Assembly (NCBI GenBank): GCA_026826555.1
Contig: JAKSZT010038599.1
Span: 523,727-587,726 of the forward strand
Length of the DNA: 64,000 nt
Source of the DNA: Tolypeutes matacus
Taxonomy: Eukaryota; Chordata; Mammalia; Cingulata; Chlamyphoridae
Reading direction: 5' to 3'
Within the stretch, counting starts at the first letter, position 1. The number at the start of each line of letters is the position of its first letter. Positions 11,501 to 24,104 of the stretch are shown in pieces. Below the pieces are notes generated by a model. The model was given only the letters and a program-made list of their open reading frames with translations. It did no database searches and had not been told where the DNA came from. The translations under genes were made by a program, and so were the position numbers.

Positions 11501-12479
11501 GGTGTCCAATAGAAAAAAGAATGTGGAATTTACATATATGGATTAAGGGTCCCAATATTGTTGATACAGATTTCATAAAAATATGGCAACAGATTAAACT
11601 GGAGACCAGGAAAAGTAGCCTAAGAACATAGTTGAGAATTTCTCCTATGTCACCAAGCCATGATGATGTCATTATCAGAGACATAGCATGTTTACTTCCT
11701 TTGACATCAATTTTAATAAATTTCTGATCATCTTAGGCTCCTATTTTTCATGGAATTTTCATAAAAATTTCTGAAAGTACATCACAGTCTGAAATTTCTG
11801 TGTAATAGCTTTGCTCTTTCCCTGAGTGATATAATAATCAATATTTTAAATGAGTTTTGGCCTCTCATATGACGTTTATATCTCATACTAGCCCATGATT
11901 TGCCTATCTCATTGGCTTTAAATTGAAATAGTCCTTGACAAATTGCAGTTGTGGGTGAGATGCTATAATTGCTACTGTTGTCCTTGTCATCATCTAAAAT
12001 TTTTGTTTTATGATTCTAGGATTCCTGTAGCATCATAGTGCTATCAGTTAACAGTAATACCCTGTAAATAGATGTCCTTTAAAATAGAAAATAATGGAAA
12101 TGGAATTTGCATGAGAAATAAGTCCACATTATATAATAAAAGGACTGTCCAATTTCAGTTTATGTTATATGTGCCACAGGAAAGCAATGTCAATGATGCT
12201 TGCCATAGTGAATACACCATCCAAGGGAAGAAATATCTCCAAATATATTATGTAAAAACCTTACTGGTAATGATTTACAATGCAGATGTCACTTTTGATA
12301 TTTTCATCTCAAGAAAGACAACTACCAATATCACATAAATTGGTTCTCCCTTCTCTATGTCCATTGTTGCTCAGTTATCAGTTCCTCAGAAATGTACAGC
12401 ACTGAGGAGATTGACCACTTCTCAACAATATTACAAGATCCTAACATTAGATTGTGTATATGGTAATAGTAGAGAAATT

Positions 12480-12490
12480 TTTTTTTTTTT
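12480..12490. repeat. Poly-T tract
   Basis: Run of about 12 T directly upstream of the L1 3' UTR fragment. Confidence 0.8.
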
Positions 12491-12510
12491 AATTCAAGGT
12501 ACTATACTAC

Positions 12511-12710
12511 CCTAACAGTGAACCCTAAGTTAAACCATGGACTTTAATTAATAGTACAATTATTAAAAAGTGCTATCATCAATTGTAACAAGCATTCCAC
12601 ATTAATGCAACTCTTTTTTTCGTGCTGTGGTGTGTGGGAATCCTGTATATTGTGTATGATTGTTCTGTAAACCCACAACTTCCCTAATAAAGAAAACAAA
12701 ATCAAACTAT
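12511..12710 (+). mobile_element. L1 3' UTR fragment of xenarthran type
   Basis: Recognisable blocks in order: CTAACAGTGAACCCTAAGTT, AAACCATGGACTTTAATTAA, TTGTAACAAGCATTCCACAT, GTGTGGGAATCCTGTATATT, TCTGTAAACCCACAACTTCC and a terminal AATAAAGAAAAC. This is the end of an L1 3' UTR as I know it from armadillo and sloth. No ORF2 part is attached, so it is a strongly 5'-truncated insertion or a broken copy. Confidence 0.7.
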
Positions 12711-15480
12711 TGATTTATAAAATTTAGACCAGTAGAATATCCCGTTCAAGAAACAGAAATGTCACAGGTAAAGGACACCACCCCACCCTCAAGAAGATCC
12801 AAGGGAAGTCATTGCAACTTCTAAAAAATTGCTTGGTGAGCATGGAATCAGAGAAAGGAACTTCTTCCTCCAGACCCAGGGAGGATTCATGAGAGCTGCT
12901 GAAACAAACCCACCCCCAAAGGAGACCATCTCCTGAAAAACAGATTCATTTGGTTCACTTCTAGATTCAGTGCCTTTTTCATTGCTGGGCGCTAACCACA
13001 GCCCTGTGTTTCAAACTTCTTTTTGTTGTGTTTCTTTTCTCTTCTCTCTAGAACAACCTCTTAAAGATTTTGCATATTCTTTAGAATATAATTTTTAAAG
13101 TAAATGATTTTCTCAATATCAGCTTTCAACATGCGAGGCATAGCCAGACTTTGCTGGCTGCATTGCTTCAGGTCCATCCTATAAGATGCCTTTGCATTAT
13201 CTAACCACGCACCAATTATCCATAACTTCTGTCATTTAACTGGCAGCGTTACCTGCCATTACTCTTGTATATACTGTACCTGACACTCAAAACTGTGTGA
13301 ATAAGAAACATCTCTCAGACTGTTAGGTAGTTTTACAAATCATTATCTACATCGTCAAAATTTTTCAGATATTTCTCACCTAATATAAGCCCCATTATCA
13401 ACCATACAAATACTTGAGGAAGATCAAGATTTAGGACAATTCCTATACTTTCCCTTAACTCTGCTCAAGGCAATTAACCATACATCATCTTTGAACAATG
13501 TATTCACACAGAACCATATTTATTCAGAATAAAGTTTACTGCCCTTTATTCAGTGAGATCAATTATATTCAGCCTTCACTAGTTCTTTGAGAATTCAATT
13601 TTGAGAGGTACTTCTAGTTTCCTGGACGACATTGGTTGATCTCTGTCTCGCTTAGAATAATGAAGGTCTAAAATCTAATTCTTGCCTATTTCAGGCCCAG
13701 ACTGATTTTATCCTCTTTTGTGAAATCAAACCCCCATGCTTCTCTTCTGCAGCCCATATCTGAGTTTTATCTGTCCCCAGGATCAAGTAGCTTTTAAATT
13801 AGTTCTATCAATTGTCCATGGATTTAGTGGTTCCCACATGTGTTTTTTTTTTCAGTAACAACATTTTATTTCAGAGTGCAAACTACAGGATTTCCTACTT
13901 GATTATTTAGCTTCTGGTTGTTGTTGTTTTTAATCATTGAAGAATGCAGGGAACATACATTATTGTTCTTTACCCCAATGAGAAGTTCTGTTTTTCTCTG
14001 ATAGTCACTTTATTTCTGAAGGAAAATTAGAGGACTGTACCACAGATGTTCTAATAATCTTACTTCTTTGTCTCCCCACTGAACCTCACCATCCTATGTA
14101 TGTTTTCTCCCTTATGATACCCTATCTATAACTTTTGGGGATCAAATATGTCATTTTCTCTACTAAAAGTCATTATATTTTATTCATTCTAAACTGTCAA
14201 GTTTCTCTATTCCATTTGGGAGAATTTCTAGAAATATCTATCTCATGAATTTGCAGTTTAAAGAAATACTTCTTAAATCTAATTTAATTTTGATATATTG
14301 TAATTTATAATATAATCTGAACATTTGCACATAATTGGACCCAGAATTTGTGGGTTCTAGGAAGCTCTGTCACATTCTAGGAAGGGAAACTAGGTCAATT
14401 CATGTCAGATCTCCCACACTTATAAAATGGAAACTGTAATCACAAAAATCCCTGCCCTATCTACCACAAAGGCTTATGTGTAATTATATATGAAAATATA
14501 TTCTTGGGTAGTTAGCATTTAATATTATATCAAATGACTCTTTTATTATGTTCAGTAATTTATAGATACTTGAAAATCCTTCTGGCTATACAGTAATTTA
14601 TTTTCACATTAACTCAGACTCTCAATATTCATAAAGTATATAAAATGCACAATTATTTCCTTCTCTACAAACATGTTCTTTGACTTTGCTTATATTTAGC
14701 CATAGAAGTAAATTGAATATTGGCCTTTTTTAAGTCCTATATTGGTTGACGTATTGCTAGGCTATGAGCTCGGTCTCTGGATGTACCAATGTTAACAGTT
14801 TAATTCTGTGAAATCCATAGGCACAGAGCACAAATTAATATTTTCACATTTATTTTATGCCATCTATTTAAGAGGTCAGCATGTATTTTCCTGTATTTAT
14901 TGTTAAGGACTAGTAAATGACAGAAACTAGTAACTCAAAGAGATATCATCAAATAATTATTAAAGACCACTCAGTGCCCAGTAGCAGAGCAGGGACTGAA
15001 AAGCTGATATTATAGACAACTCTCAAATATCATGGGAATAAGAAAAGCCTTGTAAAGATTATCCCAAATAAGAGACACAATCTGCCGATTAGGCACCAAT
15101 TTATGGCAGTTATTCATGTACCCATTTAAACTACTAATTAAGCCAAATATCCTTATAAATATTGAAATCAACTTTTATGTGGTATTTGAGATAATTTTCA
15201 GAGCACAGTGCAAGGCATCCCAATTACAATATAATTCAAGCATAAAGGGGTGAAAATGATTCTAAAGAGACTGTATCATCAAGAAGTGTCCCTAATATCA
15301 GTAACAAGTGAATTATTGTTTTACTCTCTCATAAATACATGAAAATAGAGAAGCACCAAAAAAGAGCAGCATACCATAAAATGGAAAATCTGTCAAAAAT
15401 TTACTAGTGAGAATAAATATTAAATAGCTAGTAGAAAATAATACAAGAAATATTAAAAATAATAAACTAATAATTTTGTA
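12711..15480. other. Unique intron, no feature recognised
   Basis: The 12740-13010 part is somewhat GC-richer (CACCACCCCACCCTC, AAACCCACCCCCAAAGG), but I recognise no family in it and see no spliceable exon. The remainder is plain AT-rich DNA. Confidence 0.45.
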
Positions 15481-15484
15481 GTAT

Positions 15485-15650
15485 ATTACAGCTTACCTGA
15501 GGGTTCTACATATTCATTTCCCTTAAAGAATCTCTCTAAGGAAATATTATTTGCCTTTTATAGATGTTGAAACTGAGAAAATGATATGTAAAATTGTGGT
15601 ATAACTCCTGATAGGATAAAGTGTTCAATACATGGTGGCTATTATAATGT
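15485..15650. mobile_element. MIR relics in two orientations
   Basis: TTTATAGATGTTGAAACTGAG at about 15558-15579 is the antisense MIR core (minus strand). GTGTTCAATACATGGTGGCTATTATAATG at 15621-15649 is the sense MIR tail (plus strand). They are either two fragments or one rearranged element. Confidence 0.45.
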
Positions 15651-15747
15651 ATTACTCTTGTTTTGTTTCTCTTAGCCCTTTTCTATTTAAAGAAGAGTTT
15701 TAAATAGGAAAAAAAGTTTTTATTATATATTTGTTATGAGCACTAAT

Positions 15748-15835
15748 GTATTATGTAACTTTGAGCAAATCATTTATCCTTGTGTTGCCTCATTTTCTAA
15801 GGGAGACAATCAATAGTCTATGCCCTACCTACATT
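15748..15835 (+). mobile_element. MIR SINE fragment
   Basis: TATGTAACTTTGAGCAAATC, then TGTTGCCTCATTTTCTAAGG, then CCCTACCTACATTTCAG, in the order of the sense MIR core. Confidence 0.6.
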
Positions 15836-15839
15836 TCAG

Positions 15840-18800
15840 TGGTATAAAGGAATTTCCTTTTTTTATATGGGTGAATTTAAAGCACAGTATATTTTTAGTA
15901 CTATTGTATAAAATAATACTGTATTTCACCATTATCAAGAACCACTCTAAATTGTGACTTTGAAATAAATATTGATATGATCATTAATAAAAGAGTTGGT
16001 AAAGTGTTCATATCACAAAAATCATGACAATGCTAATAGATTTTTTTTTTTCCATAATAGAGTGAGCATCACGAGCTGCTTAAAGAAATAAAATATACCC
16101 AAAATAATAAGAATCAATACCAGGAACTTCATTCACTGATTAAATTAGATAGTTATATTTGTATGACTGCCTTCTATTGGCAGTTCATTTTTATGTAAAT
16201 GTATGTATACACACACACACACACACATAGATTTATTGCTTAATAGTTTCATTTTTTCAAGGGAGGGAAGGTGCTTAGTTCGATGGGGCAATGAATATGT
16301 GTAAGAAAATAATAGCCTTAGGAGCCTGATTCTCCAATTTGTCCCATGCCTCCTAAAGATCTGAAAACAAAAAAATTTAACTAATTATGCAAACCATTCA
16401 GCAAAGCAAGCACTAAAAAGATGTTTAAACAATTTATTTAATACTTTAAAATTGCCTTAGCAATGTAGGAAATCAATATAAGCAAAAAATATAAGCTAAA
16501 TGTTTAACTCAGAGATTTTCTTTCCAAACATGTTCCTCTCTCTTCCATACCATGTTATTACCTTCAGAACTGCTGGATTAATTTAAAGAATATAATTTTA
16601 TAATATATGATTGAAGTAGAAAATTTCAACTATTTCAAGTGTTAGGCAAAAACATTTTTAACGGCAACACAATACCCTCCTCCCACCCAAGGGAATACTT
16701 ATTTTGATGAAGCCTACCTATTTATCTGAGTTACTAAATTTGTTCAAACTTGCTTAACAATAAGAAGCTTCCTTAGGTACAGTAGCAAATTAAAATAAAT
16801 TGGAAAAGAATGTTGAAATCACTGGCATAAACAATTAAAAGGGAATATATATCATACGCCTACAAGAATTTTCGAGTCCCCCTCTTCTCAAATAGTAGAT
16901 CTTAATAAATGTTTTTAGTAGTCAGGAGAAGATATGTCTTATTAAAGGTGGAACTAGTTTTTAGAATATTGGAATTTTTTCATTTCAAAATAAGAATTTT
17001 TAAATTTGATATACAGAATCACTTCATGCATTTAGGAACACATATCCAGAAAAGATTATGCAGATTTCAATGTGGATTAAGTAAAATTACCTGTTTTCAC
17101 TGAGAAGCTGGTTTATTTAATTTCCTAGAAATTGACATAGTCATTAAGCAACTGAAAGCTCTGACCTGCCCCTGCTGCTTGTTTGTAATTATGGTATATA
17201 TCTTAGTATTAGTGGTAAGGCCTCATTCCCCAATCTGGGAAGAAGGCACGGCGTTTCTGAATTGGGCCCTGCTTCAATAGAGGAAAAAGAATAGAGAATG
17301 TAATAGAGCTACATGGAAAGATGTCTGCCTCTGAGCTCTTTTTATTTCAGCAGCTTAAGTAGTATTGCTACATATTATTGCTCAGCACACATTTTTTTTT
17401 CTAAATGAAGGTTACTTCCATTGATTTCAAAGAGTTTTAAGGTCCATATTAATATTTTTTGCACTAATTTATTTAGTCTCCTTGTTGATTGGATTTCAGG
17501 AACTATCTACTTGCATCTGATGTGCACTCCTAAACAATTTCATAAATATATCTTATGGATCTATGTGTAGAGAATTTGACTTCCCAGTTGTTGAATATTT
17601 TGGATACTCAATCTGAAATTTATGAACAAATTCCCAAGAAGACTCAAGATTACTCACTGGCTAAAAACACATACATATAGGTACATGCCATGCCTGATAG
17701 ACTGAGCAGAGCAGATTAGAGCACATGATGGAATAATTTGATGCATAAATAATTCTTTCATAAAAGTTTTGTTTTGCAAATGATCTATTAATTTATAATG
17801 CCTATTTTCATGTATTGCATAATTGACCATCTCCTGCTACATTGAGAATTTATATTGTGAAAATAAGTGATGCTTCCTATGTTAAAGTAAGTCCTATTAA
17901 ATTACAAATAGACATTTGTAGCACATGCCTTTAAAATTTGGTTCATTTTCTTTTATTTAACGTGCAAGCCTGGAATTTAATATCACAATCCTTTAAGTAA
18001 AATACTGACAAAACCTGTAAGGTTAACTTAAGTTTATAGTTTTCTGCTGCTTCTTCCATTTCCCCCAAGAATAAAATAGGTACTTACTTTTTTTTACAAC
18101 ATAGACTTAGAGTTTTTAGGCTGATTAGGTTAAAACAGATGGAATGTTCAGCATATTTCATAATATTGCTTCAGGGTTATTTCACTGGATTGTTCAAATA
18201 TTTCATCATTTCAAAATATCCTTTATACCTAAACCTCTGGTTTTCCTTATAAAATATATTTTTTTAAAAAATATAAACCTAAAATTCCCTTGCAGCCCGT
18301 AGGCCTGGCACTGCTAATTCAAAACAACAGGTTTCAACATGAAACTATGCCCCAAGACTGATTGAGTTGGTATTTCAAGTTACTTTTGTAAACTTAGAAT
18401 AATCCATTATAAATGCAGTAGTTATTTATTATAACACTTTAACATTGTGTTATATTATGCTTTTCATGGTCTTTTCTCTCAGCCAACACTCTGTCCCTGG
18501 CTTTTGTGATGCTTGATATAATAAAATCCTTCTGAAGCTACTCATAATAGCTTCATGAATGCAATCCAAGATAGACCTTACTGATATGTGAATTCTCTTT
18601 AATAGTGAGTTGTACTCTTGTCAGACTCTAGCATGGCTATTTTCCTTTGGAGTTAAATGTTTTATGTTGAAATTGTATTTATTTATTTATATATATATCA
18701 TTGGAAAGTCTCACTACCATGGCTAAGAAAATTGCTCCATAAAATATTTGATAATGTAAATGTGAGAATGAAAGTTATATAATGATGATTTATTAAATTT

Positions 18801-19050
18801 ATGGCTTGTAGGAACATGATTGTCTCTATAAAGGAATCTAATATTCACATTGGAGAATATTCCAGTAGTGCCTAGTAAAAATGGGATGCTGTTGTAATTT
18901 GTAATCTCAAAAGCATGAACCTCTGCAGAGGGATGCCCTTCGCATACCTAATCATGCATGGCCTGGCTTTGCAAATCTAAATTCAATGTAGGAAAATTTA
19001 GAATAAGCATTTATCTTTACAAATAATTGCTCTTACCCAGAAAATGATAT
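15840..19050. other. Unique AT-rich intron apart from simple repeats
   Basis: Apart from the AC microsatellite, I recognise no transposon, exon or RNA gene. An open frame at 16909-17103 (+) has no domain or splice support. Confidence 0.45.
16209..16227. repeat. (AC)n microsatellite
   Basis: About 9.5 uninterrupted AC units flanked by GTATGTAT and TAG. Likely polymorphic. Confidence 0.95.
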
Positions 19051-19058
19051 ATTCCATT

Positions 19059-19310
19059 TGCACGCCTGCTTTTTTATTTTTATTTTTTGAGGTACCTGGG
19101 GCCAGGGATTGAATAGGGAACCTCCCATATAGGAAGCCAGCGCTCAACTAATGAGCCACATCAGCTCCTCTGAGTTGATTTTTTCATTTGTTTGCACGTT
19201 GTTTGTTTTCCTTTTTAGGAGGCACCGGGAACCAAACCTGGGACCTCCCATGTGGAAAGCAGGCTCTCAGCCACTTGAGCCATATCCACTGCCCTGCATG
19301 GCTGCTTTTT
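19059..19310. repeat. Target-site duplication around the dimeric SINE
   Basis: TGCACGCCTGCTTTTT (19059-19074) on the left and TGCATGGCTGCTTTTT (19295-19310) on the right match at 14 of 16 positions. They bracket the SINE at 19076-19294 and show insertion by target-primed reverse transcription. Confidence 0.75.
19076..19294 (-). mobile_element. Dimeric DAS-type SINE (tRNA-derived, xenarthran)
   Basis: Two tRNA-like units lie head to tail in antisense. The left unit (about 19087-19168) reads GGTACCTGGGGCCAGGGATTG to GAGCCACATCAGCTCC. The right unit (about 19219-19294) reads GGCACCGGGAACCAAACC to TTGAGCCATATCCACTGCCC. On the minus strand each has an A box (GGCTCA..TGG) and a B box-like part, and is probably derived from a tRNA-Ala-like ancestor. 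A T-rich linker (TTTTTTCATTTGTTTG) separates them, and the minus-strand element ends in poly-A, seen here as T-rich DNA at 19071-19087. The two open frames over this region (19151-19445) are SINE artefacts. Such elements are restricted to Xenarthra. Confidence 0.88.
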
Positions 19311-19319
19311 TGGATCCCT

Positions 19320-22300
19320 TACCTGTTTCTTTTACTGGCAAGAAATGAAAGAAGAGTTAAGAGTAGGAAGCTAATTGGATCCATGTCCTCCGCAGGAAAA
19401 CAGGTCAAATTTGATGAGCACAAGCCTAGTCACCGTGGCCAGTGATTTCCACAAAATTAGAAATAATGGTGTATAGGCAAGAGGGATTCCAGGTTATGCC
19501 AATATTCTGAGAAGGCATTAAGCATATTAAAGTATGTCTAAGTCTTCCTTCTTCTCCCAGAAATTAAACTTTAAAAAGTTTTAGTCCACATTTTAAAGAG
19601 TGGCTTATTTATTTATTTATTTTTGGCCTTGAATTTTTAAAGTTTTTAGCATAGCACTTACTGAATTGATTTTGGTTGAAACTCAGTTGAGAAATACAGT
19701 TCATTTAGTCTGGGAGATTTTAATTACTCCCAAAAAAGGTGATTGTGGGATTCTTTTTATTATAATGATATCCTATCCATTGACATGCTAATTGAATATT
19801 TATTATAAGACCCCAAAAGCTTAGCCACACAATATAAAATTTTATAAAATTATTTTTCTTGTTAAGAGAATAAATATACAACAGAACAAATACAGAGTAT
19901 ACAAAAGGCAAAGATTTAGTTTCTTTGCATAAATGTTTTAAAAATCAACTTAGCTATTATTTTTACAAAGGAATCCAAGGAACATATGGCTTATTTTGAG
20001 TCTAACACCCTTGTCCCAGAAAATTGATGAAGTGAAATATAAAAGAGCATATATGTGGGGAAATAAAGAACAGGTTCTCCACATAAATTAGCATGCCCAT
20101 ATGCTGTTTATTAAAATTGATCATAGTCAAATAATTCAGACAGCTGATTGAAATAAAGGGAAATCGGCGTTTCTGTGGAAGTGTGAAAACTTGTGCACAT
20201 GCACAACCCTCCTGCAGTTTTATCATGTCAGATTTCTCAAGAGTATACCATATTTTATATGCTTGAAATAAAACATTATGAATACATACATACATAATGA
20301 AATAGGATATATGCTTTGGGAGAATAGCAATGCCCAGAGCTGGCATTTTAGTTCAGGTAATTTAAATGATAGTATTGAAAAATGTGTTCTCATGTATTAA
20401 CTGAATTCCAACTTGAAGAACATGCTGCTTATCACTTTGGTTGTACTTGAATATGTTTAGGAGAAAATAATTATTTAAAAATTTAGTAAGAGTCTGAGAT
20501 GCTGTATAGACCCGAACAACTCATATTTTAAAATAAAATACATTATAAGTACAGTGTGTGAAGTATTTTAAATGGAAGATAGGGTGAACAGACTGTTTTA
20601 CTTTTCTTCCATTCCTACATATCTATGAATAATCATTCCTTGAGGTTTGAAATTATAAATAACAGTGCAGAATGGAGTTATTTCTACTTTGGATAAACTC
20701 AAAATGGCTTTGCGTGGCTTCTGCTAATCTTATTCAAGACTGGTGCATTTTTGACAAAAGCATGTTTCCCCATTGTCAGGAGATCATTACTTTTTTGTGG
20801 ATAAATTGACTCAGAATTGACAACTGTTGTTTGACTTGGCAAAGTTAGAATATGGGAACTTTTACTGATACTTAGAGGAAGGAGACAGCAAGAAAGTTGT
20901 AAAGGCACAAAGCATTTAAAAGAAGGACCTATGAGCACATTGTACTTTTTGGAAGGATGGTTGAATAAGGAGATTTTATCCTAGAGTTTAAAATGGGAAT
21001 ATGGTAAAGATTATTGCTGCGACATATCCGTCCTCCCACTCACATAGGCATATGCGAGACCAGAAAATGGAGATAGAAATCATCATCTAATATTTAATTT
21101 CAGTTATTAGGACAATCATTTATAAATCCTAGAAGATGAACATGGATGGAGTTAAAAACCCATCTTTTTGGATATAGTTCTTCTTTTTTTGTTTGTAAGG
21201 CAGGATATGAGAGGTTATAAAGGGAACAGCTTGGTTCAATTTTTATTGTGTGTAATTTTGTAAACAAAATTCTTTTAAAACAAATTTCTGGAATCATTAG
21301 CATTTGCATTGGGTGAGGTGGAGGCTGCATTAATTAATTTATTTAATATCTAATACATTTTTGACTTTCTGCTTCCTGACTCAGTCTATGCTTAATGTTC
21401 TCCATTAGAACTTCAGTTAATAGGGTGGTGACTGGCATATATTAATGATTTCATATCCACCTGCTTGCTCCTGGGTGTGTTACTGCAGCAAGTGTTTATG
21501 CATGAGATAGTATATTTATAGTTTCATAAAATGCTAAGCCTGGTTCTTGATGAAGAGTATATATTAGATTTCGAAATCATGCTTCTCTACTAAGTATATT
21601 TTTCTCCTCCATGCCCTGATTGGCAGAACTAAGGTCTACAGAAAATCCTTGTTTTATAGCTTCATGGTTCTCAACATTCTATCCATTAACAACCTTGAAG
21701 ATCAAAGGCAGCATCTGGGTGGTACACACCTAGCATGGATGAAAAGCGTAGCACTCCCTCTGTACCACACCCTTACTAATATTATTTTTTACGTAAGTGG
21801 GCATTTATTGGTCAATTTCATGAGTATCTCTAGGTTGAGAACAACATGGTTGCCCGGTACAAATTCTTAATACTTTGGCCATTGTGATGAAATATTTATT
21901 AATTAATTCTTTACTATACAAAAATCGGAATTTAATTTCAAAAACTGTTAAGATTCAGGTCAAAAAATTTCTATTATTGGTAGAGATATTGGTTAAATTT
22001 CTATCTTCAGGAAGTTTTCTACCATTCATGTTATTCTTTTCACATTTCCTTCTATTTTTTTATGAAGATTCTGGTGTACCTTTAAAATTGTGGGTTGTTT
22101 TGTTTGTTCCTGGGAGAAGAGAGTAGGGCAGTGGATGAAAATCCGGATTTGCTGTAGGATTGCTGAGATTTATAGGGAGTTTTCAAGTCATTTCATTTCA
22201 TTTTATAGTATATCTGTTTATTATATCACTCTTCTCAACCTTGAGCCTCTATACCAATTCTACTTCACTGTTTCCCTTTCGTGTTTGTTTATAACTTCCA

Positions 22301-22410
22301 TCACCTTCCCCCACCTTACTGTACTCTGTGTTTTCAGCATGCTAGCCAATTTACCCTCTTTAAATATGGTGTATCAAAAGCAACTCATTAACGGTTATGC
22401 TAATTAGCTG
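19320..22410. other. Unique intron, no feature recognised
   Basis: No transposon family stands out except the ATTT run. The piece 20130-20230 is GC-richer (AAATCGGCGTTTCTGTGG, CACAACCCTCCTGCAG) and could be a conserved element, but nothing visible proves this. Confidence 0.4.
19604..19624. repeat. (ATTT)n microsatellite
   Basis: About five ATTT units ending in TTTTGGCC. Confidence 0.85.
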
Positions 22411-22419
22411 CCACACATG

Positions 22420-22617
22420 AAAATACTTTGCATATTTCTTCTTACATCATCCTCACTATACTCTTAGTGTATAGGTTTTATTATTTTAAATGTGATCAAA
22501 ACGAGGCTCATGGGCCTTAGCTAACTTGTTCAGTCACATGGCCAATGAGTGGCTGAGATGGAATTTGAAGAGAATCTGTCAACCAAAATACCCATGTTCT
22601 TTCCATTACATCCTGCT
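22420..22617 (-). mobile_element. MIR SINE relic, antisense
   Basis: CATCCTCACTATACTCTTAG, then ACGAGGCTCATGGGCC, then CAGTCACATGGCCAATGAGTG, then TTCCATTACATCCTGCTG, in antisense MIR order including the 'cacatggctagtaagtgg' block. Confidence 0.65.
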
Positions 22618-22654
22618 GCATCCATCTAGTCATGCCATTCCATCACTGTGTGCT

Positions 22655-22900
22655 CCTAGCCTCTTTCACCTGCATCTTTTTTTATGCTGGTAAACTCTAC
22701 CTTTAATCTTTAAACCAAGGTTCACCTATTTGTGAAGACTTTGCTGACCTTAGCTTCCTTGTCTCTTTTCAGATAACACATCTCTATTCGTACATATTAA
22801 CATATGTCTGTTATATCTTAAAGATTTATTTCTCTTCCCTCTTGCTAGAATGTGACCTCTGTGAGGGTAGGGTTCTCTTTTTATTCAAGTCAACAAAATT
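22655..22900 (+). mobile_element. L2 LINE 3'-end relic
   Basis: AAACCAAGGTTCACCTATTT, GTGAAGACTTTGCTGACC and TAGAATGTGACCTCTGTGAG with GGTAGGG follow the sense L2 3' UTR order. Confidence 0.6.
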
Positions 22901-22913
22901 GAGAGAGTATAAC

Positions 22914-23391
22914 CAGAAGTTCTCAAAGCATGGTATGGTAACCTCTGATACTCAAAATCATTTTCATAATTACAGGATGTAATTTTCCTTTTACTCTCAT
23001 TTTGTCTGGAGTGTAGTGTGGACTTTACCTGAGGCTACAAGCCTTATGAAATTGCAGTGAAGGGAATACACAGCAGATAGGTGAATTCAGCTGTTTTCTA
23101 GTAAGCCAATTATCACAGAGATTGGCAAAAATGTAAAAACAGTGTCATTCTCTTCACTGATTTTTTAAAAATATAGTAATTTTAATAAATCTTATTTATG
23201 TTAGTATGTTCTGGGTTTTTTTATGGCTATTTTCAGATACATCTGTAATTATTTTGAAAGTGTCTTATATTTCATGTTGAATAAAATGAAAATTAATAGA
23301 TATACTACCTATAAACAAAAGCTCTTTGGGATTCTCTATATATTTTCAGAGTGAAAAGAAGTCCTGAATCGCAAAAGTTTGAGTTCCACTG
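22914..23391. mobile_element. Non-autonomous hAT-type DNA transposon
   Basis: The left end is CAGAAGTTCTCAAAGC. The right end, reverse-complemented, is CAGTGGAACTCAAACT. Both are eroded copies of a CAGTGGTTCTCAAACTTT-type terminal inverted repeat. Near the right end, ATACTACCTATAAACAAAAG, CTCTTTGGGATTCTC and CGCAAAAGTTTGAG match a known mammalian MER/Charlie-class element. About 480 bp remain and no transposase frame is present. The 8-bp target duplication has decayed beyond recognition. The exact family name is not resolved from memory. Confidence 0.72.
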
Positions 23392-24104
23392 GATAAGCAA
23401 TGTTCAGCACAGACTGAACATTCATTAAATATTTGATAAGCAAAAATAGAATTAAAAAGTTACCATAAGAACCTCCATTACAGAGATTGCAAGTGTTCTG
23501 GCCAAGGACATAGGCTTTCCATAATTTTATAATTTTACAAACTAAGTGAAGAAGAAAATGAGCAGGGCCCATTTTAAAAAGCATTCTTTAGGAGAAAATA
23601 AAATTAGAAAATTAATTATATCAATTGAGTAAGATCACATTTTAATTAAAATGAAAATAGTAAGCAAACATTATTCAATATATTAGTCAATGCTTAACCA
23701 GATATTCACATTACTAATTATTATAAAGGACACAGTGGGTCATGCTAGAAATTCTGTAATTTCTAGGCAGCAGATTTGTAAAACATTGGCAATTTGAAAA
23801 TAATTAAACCAAATATTATAGTTTTATTAGAAGTTCTATAAAATGCTTTTAATGCAACTAACATTTGAAATTTTAATAAATTCATCACACAAGAGAAAAT
23901 TATCACAATGACTTTAGCTTTGTGTGTGGTAAAGCTAATTGTTCTCATGAATATTATGATATGTAATTATGTATAACATTATTTGTAAATTATTAAGTAA
24001 AATTAATGCACATCTACACTTAGAGAAAAAGCAAATGGATAGTTCATGTTTTTACTGTCATTTTAAGATTTTTAAAATTATTTGTTATTATAATTATAAT
24101 TTAA

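Noticed and set aside
17195..17270. tRNA-like A-box motif (TTAGTATTAGTGGTAAGG)
   Set aside because: No B box (GGTTCGANTCC) follows at the right distance and no cloverleaf can be drawn.
19151..19445. Two plus-strand frames over the dimeric SINE
   Set aside because: They read through the SINE body and its flank; no protein similarity is expected.
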